From the NCBI GenBank assembly GCA_030693535.1, contig JAUYAL010000018.1, positions 6,227 to 70,226 on the forward strand: a stretch of 64,000 nt of DNA. Reading direction: 5' to 3'. Below, piece after piece: positions 17,598 through 25,347 of this stretch. Origin of the DNA: Methylotenera sp. GTDB lineage: Bacteria > Pseudomonadota > Gammaproteobacteria > Burkholderiales > Methylophilaceae. The position numbers and the translations under genes were made by a program. The notes below the pieces were generated by a model. That model made no database searches and was not told the origin of the DNA. It saw only the letters and a program-made list of their open reading frames with translations. Position 1 is the first letter of the stretch, and each line of letters begins with the position of its first letter.

Positions 17598-18782
17598 TTA
17601 ATCTAGGTGTTCAGCCATCCGTTTTGCCGCCTCAATACACTCATCATGCGATGCTACTAAAGCCATACGAATGAAATTTTGACCAGGGTTTAATCCATGT
17701 GCTTCTCGCGCTAAATAGCTGCCGGGTAATACTGTTATGTTTAAATCACGATACAGTTTTATCGCTAACTCGGTGTCACTTTGTTTGCTTCTCGCCCAAA
17801 GGTAAAATGCGGCATCTGGTAACTCAACATCCATTACATTTTTCAATAATGGTGTGACTACATTGAATTTAGCCGCATAAAGACTACGGTTTTCTATCAC
17901 ATGCGCTTCATTGTTCCATGCCGCGATAGAAGCCGCTTGCACAACAGGGTTCATAGCACAACCATGATAGGTGCGATACAGCGTGAATTGCTTAATAATC
18001 TTTTCGTCACCAGCAACAAACCCAGAGCGCATACCTGGCACGTTTGAGCGCTTAGAGAGGGAGCTGAAAATCACTAAGTTTTTGTAATCTCTACCCAGCT
18101 TGTGCGCGGCCTGCAGCGCACCTAGTGGCGGATTGGCTTCATTGAAATAGATTTCCGAATAGCATTCATCTGCCGCGATGACAAACTCATATTTGTCAGA
18201 TAATTCAAATATAGTTTTCCATTGAGCTAATGACAATACCTTACCTGATGGATTGCCTGGGCTGCAAATATAGACTAGCTGCGTGCGTTTTAGCACTTCT
18301 AAAGGCACACTTTCAAAATCCATGGCATGCTGATTTTCAGGTAATGTGTTTAGAAAATAGGGTTCAGCACCCGCTAAAAATGCTGCTCCTTCGTAAATCT
18401 GATAAAAAGGATTCGGTGAAATCACCACTGGATTTAGTTTGGAGTTATCAATAATTACCTGTGCAAAAGCAAATAGCGCTTCACGACTGCCAGTGACTGG
18501 TAAAATCGCGGTTTCAGGGTTAAGTGCTGGCACGCCATAACGGCGCGAAACCCAGCTTGAAATTGCTTCTCGCAGAGCCAAGGAGCCGACGGTTGTAGGG
18601 TAGCTAGCCAAACCAGCTAAATTATTCACCAGCGCATCTTTAATGAGCTGTGGTGTGGCGTGTTTAGGCTCACCGATTGAAAGATTAATAGCAGAATAGC
18701 TTGGATTAGGTGTTATACCTTTAAATAAATCGCGTAAGCGTTGAAAAGGGTATGGCTGTAGCAAATTAAGATTTGGATTCAT
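17598..18782 (-). CDS. dapC: Succinyldiaminopimelate transaminase DapC
   Basis: PLP-dependent class I aminotransferase of the lysine/peptidoglycan pathway that converts N-succinyl-2-amino-6-oxopimelate to N-succinyl-LL-diaminopimelate. Visible motifs are INLSIGEPKHATP near the N-terminus, the YPTTVGSLALREAI segment, SPGNPSGKV, the PLP-phosphate region ADECYSEIYF, and the lysine Schiff-base motif SSLSKRSNVPGMRSGF. The ATG at 18782 gives 394 residues, as expected; a longer frame from 18836 would add an unlikely 18-residue prefix. It is divergent from the EamA transporter gene. Confidence 0.9.
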   Translation of the reverse strand: MNPNLNLLQPYPFQRLRDLFKGITPNPSYSAINLSIGEPKHATPQLIKDALVNNLAGLASYPTTVGSLALREAISSWVSRRYGVPALNPETAILPVTGSREALFAFAQVIIDNSKLNPVVISPNPFYQIYEGAAFLAGAEPYFLNTLPENQHAMDFESVPLEVLKRTQLVYICSPGNPSGKVLSLAQWKTIFELSDKYEFVIAADECYSEIYFNEANPPLGALQAAHKLGRDYKNLVIFSSLSKRSNVPGMRSGFVAGDEKIIKQFTLYRTYHGCAMNPVVQAASIAAWNNEAHVIENRSLYAAKFNVVTPLLKNVMDVELPDAAFYLWARSKQSDTELAIKLYRDLNITVLPGSYLAREAHGLNPGQNFIRMALVASHDECIEAAKRMAEHLD

Positions 18783-18848
18783 AGACGATATTGTAATATA
18801 GCGTGAGTACTTGCAATAGCCCTTAACAACAGACATTAGCTATAGACT

Positions 18849-19805
18849 TTGGCTAAAGCAGTGAATAAAGACATTAAATCGAGTAAAGTGAATCAAGTGG
18901 AAAATATCAAACGAATAAAACATAATGCCTCAAACCAACGGATTGCCGTGTTCGGATTGTTATTTGGCGCACTTAGCTGGGGTATTATTTGGTTTCCTTA
19001 TCGCGTAATGTCCGAGGCTGGATTTTCGGGTGCTGCTTCAAGTTTTTACACCTATAGCATTGCAACGATAATGGCAGCAATTTACTTTGCCAAACATTGG
19101 CGAGGTGTTTTTGAGTTGCCTATTAGTATCGTTTGGTTAAGCATTGTTGCAGGTTGGACTAATTTAGCTTATGTGCTGGCAGTGATTGATGGCGAAGTCA
19201 TGCGTATTATGCTGCTATTTTATTTATCACCTTTATGGACGCTGATACTTGCGCATTTTTGGCTAAAAGAAAAGACAAGTGTTAAAGGTTATATCGCAAT
19301 CGCAGTGTCGCTATTAGGCGCCTTTGTTATGTTATATGATCCGAAAATAAGCCATTTGCCACTTCCAAGAAATACGGCAGAATGGTTGGCTTTATCTTCT
19401 GGCATAGGGTTTTCTCTTACCAATGTGATTACGCGACAATCTACCCATCTCAGTATTCGCGCAAAGTCTTTTGCGGTATGGATTGGTGTACTTGTGGTTT
19501 CTATCGTGTATATAGTATTCACCAAAGAAGCATTGCCAGCACCTGATTTTTTAAGTGCATCTAACTGGATGATAGTTTTATTGATTGCCTTGTTATTAAT
19601 GGCGGCAACGCTATTAGTGCAATATGGTGTAACGCAAATACCCGCAACGCGGGCGTCTGTCATATTTTTATTTGAGCTGGTGGTCGCTGCAGTGGCTTCT
19701 TATTACTTGGCACATGAAGTGATGGATATTAATGAATGGGTTGGTGGTAGCTTAATTATGTTAGCCGCAATATTTGCGGCTAACACGCAAGGCGAGCAGG
19801 TATAG
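18849..19805 (+). CDS. EamA/DMT-family inner-membrane transporter
   Basis: A 318-residue protein with ten hydrophobic helices in two five-helix repeats, the drug/metabolite transporter (EamA) fold. Repeat 1 opens with FGLLFGALSWGIIWFPYRVM and repeat 2 with LALSSGIGFSLTNVITRQ. Members export amino acids, nucleotides or other metabolites; the substrate cannot be predicted. The frame opens with TTG at 18849 and has no ATG until about residue 55, within the first helix, so a TTG or a nearby GTG (18861) start is likely. A charged 30-residue N-terminal tail precedes helix 1. Confidence 0.8.
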   Translation: MAKAVNKDIKSSKVNQVENIKRIKHNASNQRIAVFGLLFGALSWGIIWFPYRVMSEAGFSGAASSFYTYSIATIMAAIYFAKHWRGVFELPISIVWLSIVAGWTNLAYVLAVIDGEVMRIMLLFYLSPLWTLILAHFWLKEKTSVKGYIAIAVSLLGAFVMLYDPKISHLPLPRNTAEWLALSSGIGFSLTNVITRQSTHLSIRAKSFAVWIGVLVVSIVYIVFTKEALPAPDFLSASNWMIVLLIALLLMAATLLVQYGVTQIPATRASVIFLFELVVAAVASYYLAHEVMDINEWVGGSLIMLAAIFAANTQGEQV

Positions 19806-19821
19806 TGAAGATTGCAATAAT

Positions 19822-20919
19822 TTAGCTACCAAAGCTACTGTTACGGGCACCTTCTGCAGCAAAGCGCATTTTTAATGACAAGTCGTTGCGTGAGTCCGCA
19901 TTAGTCAGTGCATTTTCTTCGTCAATCTTACCATTACTGAATAATCTGAAAAGTGACTGATCAAAAGTGACCATACCAATGTCATTGTTATCGCCCATTG
20001 TTTCTTTGATGTCACTTAGTTTTTGCTTCTGAATCAGTTCAGCAATGTATGGTGTATTAATCATCACTTCAGTAGCTGCCACACGTTTACTTAGTTTTCC
20101 TGGAATTAAGCGCTGAGAAACAATCGCCACTAGATTCATTGATATGCCAAGTAGCAAGCCTGCCCTAGCGTCTTCAGGAAAGAAAGAAATAACACGCTCT
20201 AGTGCCTGATTTGCATTATTGGCATGTAATGTGGCTAAACATAAATGACCTGTTTCAGCATAAGCCATCGCATTTTTCATGCCTTCCATATCGCGCACTT
20301 CACCAATTAAAATGACATCAGGTGCTTGGCGCATGGCATTTTTTAAAGCATTTTCAAATGATAAAGTATCAATACCCACTTCTCGCTGATCAACCACCGA
20401 CTTTCTATGCGGATGGATAAATTCTATCGGATCTTCAATGGTGACAATATGGCCATTGGCATTTTCGTTGCGATAGTCAATCATAGAGGCTAGCGTCGTG
20501 GTTTTACCAGAACCAGTGGCACCAACTACTAAAATAAGACCGCGCTTACGCATAATTAAATCTCGTAATATTGCCGGTAAGCCTAGGCTATCAATAGACG
20601 GGATCTCTGTTTTTATGTGGCGTACGACCATGCCAACTTCGCCACGTTGCCTAAAAACATTAATACGGAAGCGACCAACATCTTTTTTGCCTAGTGCAAA
20701 ATTACATTCTAATGTTGCTTCAAACTCTTTAATTTGCGCTTCACTCATTAATGAATATGCGATTTCTTTAATCATGCCAGGCACCATCACCTGCGCATTA
20801 ATCGGCAGGGTTTCGCCTTCAACCTCAATATGAATGGCTGCACCCGTACTAAAAAAGAGGTCTGAACCACCTTTGTCGAGCATGAATTTTAGAATTGGAC
20901 TAATGTCGATTGCTGCCAT
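19822..20919 (-). CDS. PilU-like secretion ATPase (second copy)
   Basis: PilT/PilU-family hexameric ATPase of 365 residues. It has the N-terminal GGSDLFFSTGAAIHIEV domain, Walker A GATGSGKTTT, Asp box TIEDPIEFIHPH, Walker B DVILIGEVRD and His box AETGHLCLATLHANN. The sequence after the His box (QALERVISFFPEDARAGL) and the C-terminal ADSRNDLSLKMRF tail match PilU rather than PilT. It is clearly diverged from the PilU at 3006-4178. An AGGA ribosome site lies 7 bases before the ATG. The upstream gene on the same strand encodes a TPR/O-GlcNAc-transferase-like protein 68 bases away. It could serve the MSHA pilus or modulate PilT, but this is inference. Confidence 0.85.
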   Translation of the reverse strand: MAAIDISPILKFMLDKGGSDLFFSTGAAIHIEVEGETLPINAQVMVPGMIKEIAYSLMSEAQIKEFEATLECNFALGKKDVGRFRINVFRQRGEVGMVVRHIKTEIPSIDSLGLPAILRDLIMRKRGLILVVGATGSGKTTTLASMIDYRNENANGHIVTIEDPIEFIHPHRKSVVDQREVGIDTLSFENALKNAMRQAPDVILIGEVRDMEGMKNAMAYAETGHLCLATLHANNANQALERVISFFPEDARAGLLLGISMNLVAIVSQRLIPGKLSKRVAATEVMINTPYIAELIQKQKLSDIKETMGDNNDIGMVTFDQSLFRLFSNGKIDEENALTNADSRNDLSLKMRFAAEGARNSSFGS

Positions 20920-20987
20920 GTTGATATCCTGTGCGCTTTTGTAAAATACTATTAAGATGACTTTAGCACGTTATTTTGTACTATTCT

Positions 20988-22877
20988 TTAAGCATTGTCA
21001 TCAGTTTCCAATGCATCTAGATGACGCTTAAACACTGTCTGATAGATATCTTCTAAATAACGCGCAAATAGCTTAGTATCAAACAAGGTAGATGTCGCAT
21101 TATTATCGAGGATTTTTTTCTTGATTGATGTCAAAGTGGCTGGGTTAGTTGCATAAAAAAAAGCTTTTTCTTCATAATCCTGTAGCGAGTAGGTAATAAA
21201 TTCAGTTAAGTTTAATGAGTTTAATAAACTACCAGCAACTCGAGCAGAAAAAGTATCGCCTACACAAGTTAATACAGGTACTCCCATACATAAAGCATCA
21301 CTACAAGTGGTGTGGGCATTATAGGGAAGCGTATCTAAAAATAAGTCTGCATGCACATGGCGTGCCAGATGGTCTGCGATAGTAATTCTTGGTGCAAAAA
21401 TTAGCTTTTCTGCGCTTACCCCTTGCGCTGTTGCCTCGCGAATTAAATTATTCTTTGCCCAGCTATTGCAGTCCAGCAACCAAAGAACACTATTGGGTAC
21501 TGATTTTAGTAAACGCATCCAAATTGCAAAAACATCAGGGGTGATTTTAAATGTTTGATTAAAGCAACAAAATACAAAAGCACCTTCAGGTAAATGGCAT
21601 GATAATCTTGTAGGCGCTTTGCTGACAGGCCTTTTACTGTCATTCGCTTGATAGCAATCAGGCAACAAAGCTAATCGTTCTGCATAGTGCTGAGCACTTT
21701 CAACTGGCGTAATAAATATGTCGCTTAAAATGTAGTCAAACAGTGGTTGGTTATTATTTAAACCACCCATTGTTCCAGGGAAGCCTAGCCAGTTAATATT
21801 GATCGGTGCAGGTCGTAGCGCGACGATGCCACTGCGACTTGTTTGAGTAAAACCTGTTAAATCCACTAATATATCAATGTCGCAAGCATATATCTTTTTT
21901 GCAGTTTCAATCTCAGATAAATTTCGTACATCATAAAATTGATCAAAGGCTTTTTCTAGGCGGGCTCTAGCACTGGTTTTATCATTAACACCATAAGAGA
22001 AAGCAATGATGTCGAATCGTGAGCGGTCGTGCAGTTCTATCATCTCACTCACTAAAAAGGCCAGAGGATGCAATCTAAAATCTGCCGATAGATAAGCAAT
22101 TTTAATTTTTTTGGTAGCTTTAGGTTTTGTTGATGTTTCGTACTTAAAATCAAGCGACTTGCCATGAGCAATGAGTGCTGCGTATCGATTGTTTACCCAA
22201 TTATTGGCACATATTTTTTGTTCAGCGCTAGTAGTGGTGGGCATTGCTAAAAAAGCGAATGGTGATACTTGTGCTACTGGAACAGTCTTTACCCAATCGC
22301 GAATTTCGGCAATGTCGGACTCTAAGCCCTGCCAGTCGCATACATGCTGCTTTTGATGCACCAAGTGCACCTTGGCATGGTAAAGTTTAGGGTTTAGGTT
22401 TAGCGCCTTTTGGTAGCTTGTAATCGCTAAATCTAGCTGACCCAATTCGCGTTGCACATTGCCTAAATTGTTATAAGCGTCCGCGTCAGCAGGGGTTAAT
22501 TGTATGGTTTTTTGAAATTGAATTGCCGCTTCTTTCGCTTTACCAAGCTCGCGTTGCGCGTTGCCCAAGTTATATAAATATGCCGCATTGGCTGGTTGAT
22601 ACTCAAGTGCCTCCATAAAGCAAGCTTCTGCCATGGCATAACGGCCCTGTGCGTGCGATTCGTTACCAAGGGCTTGCAAGGCATAGCATAAGGCATTACG
22701 AACGTCTAAATTGGTTTTGAGTATGCGTAACAAACGCCTGAAATATCCCGCAGCTTCTTCATAGCGATGCAGTTCCACACATAAATTTCCACAATTAATT
22801 TGCGCATCTAAATCCTTAGGATTATGTAGCAGGGCTTGCTGGTAATGTTTAAGCGCGTTATCGTTTGAAGTTTGCAT
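20988..22877 (-). CDS. TPR protein with O-GlcNAc transferase (GT41, SPINDLY-like) domain
   Basis: A 629-residue cytosolic protein. About five tetratricopeptide repeats occupy residues 5-175, with typical YNLGNAQRELGKAKEAA units. The GT41 glycosyltransferase follows: YLSADFRLHPLAFLVSEM with the conserved histidine, ILVDLTGFTQTSRSGI, NWLGFPGTMGG, FCCFNQTFKITPDVF with the UDP-sugar-binding lysine, and DTLPYNAHTTCSDAL. Bacterial members are thought to O-glycosylate proteins or build surface glycans. The neighbour is a PilU-like ATPase gene, so a pilus or flagellar target is conceivable, but no target is shown by sequence. Confidence 0.85.
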   Translation of the reverse strand: MQTSNDNALKHYQQALLHNPKDLDAQINCGNLCVELHRYEEAAGYFRRLLRILKTNLDVRNALCYALQALGNESHAQGRYAMAEACFMEALEYQPANAAYLYNLGNAQRELGKAKEAAIQFQKTIQLTPADADAYNNLGNVQRELGQLDLAITSYQKALNLNPKLYHAKVHLVHQKQHVCDWQGLESDIAEIRDWVKTVPVAQVSPFAFLAMPTTTSAEQKICANNWVNNRYAALIAHGKSLDFKYETSTKPKATKKIKIAYLSADFRLHPLAFLVSEMIELHDRSRFDIIAFSYGVNDKTSARARLEKAFDQFYDVRNLSEIETAKKIYACDIDILVDLTGFTQTSRSGIVALRPAPININWLGFPGTMGGLNNNQPLFDYILSDIFITPVESAQHYAERLALLPDCYQANDSKRPVSKAPTRLSCHLPEGAFVFCCFNQTFKITPDVFAIWMRLLKSVPNSVLWLLDCNSWAKNNLIREATAQGVSAEKLIFAPRITIADHLARHVHADLFLDTLPYNAHTTCSDALCMGVPVLTCVGDTFSARVAGSLLNSLNLTEFITYSLQDYEEKAFFYATNPATLTSIKKKILDNNATSTLFDTKLFARYLEDIYQTVFKRHLDALETDDNA

Positions 22878-22965
22878 ACGGCAATTTTAATTGAAAACAG
22901 CAGAACTTGACGAATAAACTAAAAACTTCGCTATTTTTAGCTAAGCTCAGAATGACGGGACGGAG

Positions 22966-24165
22966 TTAAATCTGCCTAGCTAAACGCTTTAAACCAAGCT
23001 TGCGTAGAGCAAAGCGGTTGGGGTTCATTAAGGCAGCAAATTCACTATTCATGGTGATTGGTTCGTTGCATATCAGTTGCGCTAACAGCTCTGCGCAGAA
23101 TGGCGCGCTGGTGAAGCCGCGGCTGCCATGGGCCACGTTGATATAAAGCCCGTTAATGTAAGGTAAGGTTTCTGGTGTTGCGTTGGGGCGGGGCGGTTTG
23201 GCATTTAGCATCGCGTTATCTAGCAACTTGCCTACCAACGGAAAGTAATCAAAGGAGGTGCATCTGAATGAAACTCGACCACCTTTGATATTGTTTTTAA
23301 GATTTTCGTGCAAAGGTAATGAAAAGCTTTTCAATTTAAATAAATTGGCTTGGTGGTCTTCTTCATCGATTGCGTCACCCATATTGTCTGTTGAGAAAGT
23401 GGCACCTAAGCAATGTTGGTTGTTGCTTGCAGGGCTTAAATAGCCATCACTACAGATAATAGACTTTATTTTATTGCTCTCATCGGTGGCTTCAAGAATG
23501 CTGACTTGACCACGTACCGCTTGTGTTTTTAAGTATAAATTAATGCCTAAGTTTTGTGCTTCATTGGCATTTGCAATAATCACAATATCAGCTTTTTCTA
23601 TTAAATTACCATTAGAATATATTTCAAATAAATCATTATTTTTCAATATATTATTTACATTACTTAATGTATTAACTGAGATATTTTTATGCTCGGTTAA
23701 ACGTTTGCAAAGTTGATTAGGATTTACCCATGCAGCATCTGGAAAATATAGTGCATCATGTGAAAGCGCTATGCCAGCAAGCTCGCTCGCTTCATCAGAA
23801 TTAACATATTTTATGATGTTTCCTTCATGTTTTAGTGTTGCAACTTTTTGTATGCGCTCTGATTCTCGCGGGTTAAACCCTAGTTGTAACATGCCGCAAA
23901 TGTTGTTGTCTGCAGGGTTTAAATTGAGCGATTTGTAAAAATTTAAGCTATATAAATAACTCTCTAGGGCAAATTGACTGGCATCATCATCGCCACTAAT
24001 GCGTGGGTAAAGCATGGCTTGTGGGTTGCCTGAGGCTTCACTGGCAATGGCTTCGTTACGTTCAAATAAAGTCACTTGAATACCGCGTTGAGCTAATGCG
24101 TAAGCCGTGCTGCAGCCTGCTATGCCGCCCCCAATTAAAATGGCGGTTTTAGGCGTCATTTGCAT
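22966..24165 (-). CDS. mnmC: MnmC2-type FAD-dependent cmnm5(s2)U oxidase (stand-alone)
   Basis: FAD oxidoreductase that converts carboxymethylaminomethyl-(2-thio)uridine at tRNA wobble position 34 to the aminomethyl form. The 399-residue protein opens with the FAD motif ILIGGGIAGCSTAYALA. It then has EASGNPQAMLYPRISGDD, a DAAWVNPNQLC segment, and a C-terminal NVAHGSRGFTSAPFCAELLA, all found in the C-terminal half of fused E. coli MnmC. Here it is a separate gene that overlaps the upstream methyltransferase gene by 17 bases in another frame (ATG at 24165, mnmD stop at 24149). Confidence 0.9.
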   Translation of the reverse strand: MQMTPKTAILIGGGIAGCSTAYALAQRGIQVTLFERNEAIASEASGNPQAMLYPRISGDDDASQFALESYLYSLNFYKSLNLNPADNNICGMLQLGFNPRESERIQKVATLKHEGNIIKYVNSDEASELAGIALSHDALYFPDAAWVNPNQLCKRLTEHKNISVNTLSNVNNILKNNDLFEIYSNGNLIEKADIVIIANANEAQNLGINLYLKTQAVRGQVSILEATDESNKIKSIICSDGYLSPASNNQHCLGATFSTDNMGDAIDEEDHQANLFKLKSFSLPLHENLKNNIKGGRVSFRCTSFDYFPLVGKLLDNAMLNAKPPRPNATPETLPYINGLYINVAHGSRGFTSAPFCAELLAQLICNEPITMNSEFAALMNPNRFALRKLGLKRLARQI

Positions 24166-24901
24166 TACCTAAAAATCGCCCACGTAACATTTCCCGTTTT
24201 TTACCAAAGCCTGTTTGTTTGTTGATTTTAAAACCTGCCGTTATGAGGTCGCGTCTAACCGTAGCAGCACTAGTGAACGTGGCTAAGGTAGTTGCTGTGT
24301 TTGATAGCAACGCCATTTGCACAAATAACTCGGGGCGCCACATTTCAGAATTTTTACTAGGAGAAAATCCATCTAAAAACCAAGCGTCAATAAATGCCTC
24401 ATTCTTGTTTTTTGGATTTGTGGCTAATTTAGCCAAACACATTGTCGCATCACCAATAAGCAAGCTTAAACGCACTCGATTGTTATATAAACTAAGGGGA
24501 GTTTCGTCAATTAATAAATTTTCGTAATTGGCTAATAATGGCTCAGCTAATTCTTTTAACTCAGGCCAGCAATCTAGTGCTCGAGTTAAATCATTAAGAC
24601 TAAGCGGATATTTCTCCACACTGATGAAGTGTAAAGTAGCATGTTCAGGCGCAGTGGACAGCCATAGTTGACTAGCACATAAAAAATTTAAACCAGTACC
24701 AAAGCCTGTTTCGGCGATGGTAAACAGGCAATTATTGGTTTTTTGCCAGCGACTTGATAAATCATTGCCTAGTAAAAATACATACTCAGTTTCAAGTAAG
24801 CCATTGTCGCTTGAAAAGTAAACATCTTGAAAATTACTGGCAAAAGGTTGTTCGTCTCGCCATTCAACAACTGCATTATTGATGGGTTGCATCGACAGCA
24901 A
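24149..24901 (-). CDS. mnmD: MnmD tRNA nm5U methyltransferase
   Basis: SAM-dependent methyltransferase equal to the N-terminal half of fused MnmC. It methylates aminomethyl-(2-thio)uridine 34 to give mnm5(s2)U. Motifs: VEWRDEQPFASNFQDVYFS at the start, SAM-binding AETGFGTGLNFL, WFLDGFSPSKNSEMW, and the C-terminal TSAATVRRDLITAGF with KKREMLRGRF. The 250-residue length fits stand-alone MnmD. Its stop lies inside the start of mnmC, so the pair is translationally coupled. The start region also overlaps the end of the YhcH-family gene by 26 bases. Confidence 0.9.
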   Translation of the reverse strand: MLSMQPINNAVVEWRDEQPFASNFQDVYFSSDNGLLETEYVFLLGNDLSSRWQKTNNCLFTIAETGFGTGLNFLCASQLWLSTAPEHATLHFISVEKYPLSLNDLTRALDCWPELKELAEPLLANYENLLIDETPLSLYNNRVRLSLLIGDATMCLAKLATNPKNKNEAFIDAWFLDGFSPSKNSEMWRPELFVQMALLSNTATTLATFTSAATVRRDLITAGFKINKQTGFGKKREMLRGRFLGNANDA

Positions 24902-25337
24902 CCTTAAACACTATTTTATGAATGGCTTGTGCGGCAACTAAAGGTGCGTGAGCATCTTCAGGAAAAAAGATACAATATGATCCCGAAGGAGTGGCAATCC
25001 AAGAAGCAGGGGAGTCATAGTAAAATTGAATATCTGCCGATTCGCTATATTCGCTCACTGGCTTATGGCAGTCTGCAAGCGGCTTCCATCCCATTTCGTC
25101 TACACCTGATAACACTAACTGAATATCGATATATTTTCGATGGCATTCCAGTTGCGCCTCATCGCGTGTGCGCCCATCTACACGTGCGACAATAGCAAAT
25201 ACATCATCGCCAACAATATGATGCCGTCCATTGGCGAGCGCATGCAAATCAGTATTGCGCATGAAGTCAAACACTCGAGTGAATAAAGGGTGTATTGCTG
25301 CGTATCGATCTGCGTTTGCGATAGTATCTAGAATCAT
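24876..25337 (-). CDS. YhcH/YjgK/YiaL family protein
   Basis: Cupin-like single-domain protein of 153 residues, related to EbgC and YiaL. Motifs include the N-terminal HPLFTRVFDFMR, GRHHIVGDDVFAIV, the metal-binding-type ECHRKYIDIQLVLSG and FPEDAHAPLV. Family members are linked to sialic acid or other sugar metabolism, and some bind a metal in the barrel; the actual reaction is not established. ATG at 25337 is chosen because AAGGGA lies 6 bases before it. It begins 10 bases after the ycaO stop and is probably in one transcript with ycaO, mnmD and mnmC. Confidence 0.8.
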   Translation of the reverse strand: MILDTIANADRYAAIHPLFTRVFDFMRNTDLHALANGRHHIVGDDVFAIVARVDGRTRDEAQLECHRKYIDIQLVLSGVDEMGWKPLADCHKPVSEYSESADIQFYYDSPASWIATPSGSYCIFFPEDAHAPLVAAQAIHKIVFKVAVDATHQ

Positions 25338-25347
25338 AAAAAATCCC

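Noticed and set aside
19822..20919. Calling the second pilus ATPase PilT
   Set aside because: Sequence around the His box and the C-terminus follows PilU (QALERVISFFPED, ADSRNDLSLKMRF) and not PilT, though PilT-like function cannot be excluded.
24929..25195. Plus-strand open frames opposite the yhcH and mnm genes
   Set aside because: They are antisense to well-supported genes and contain no known motif.
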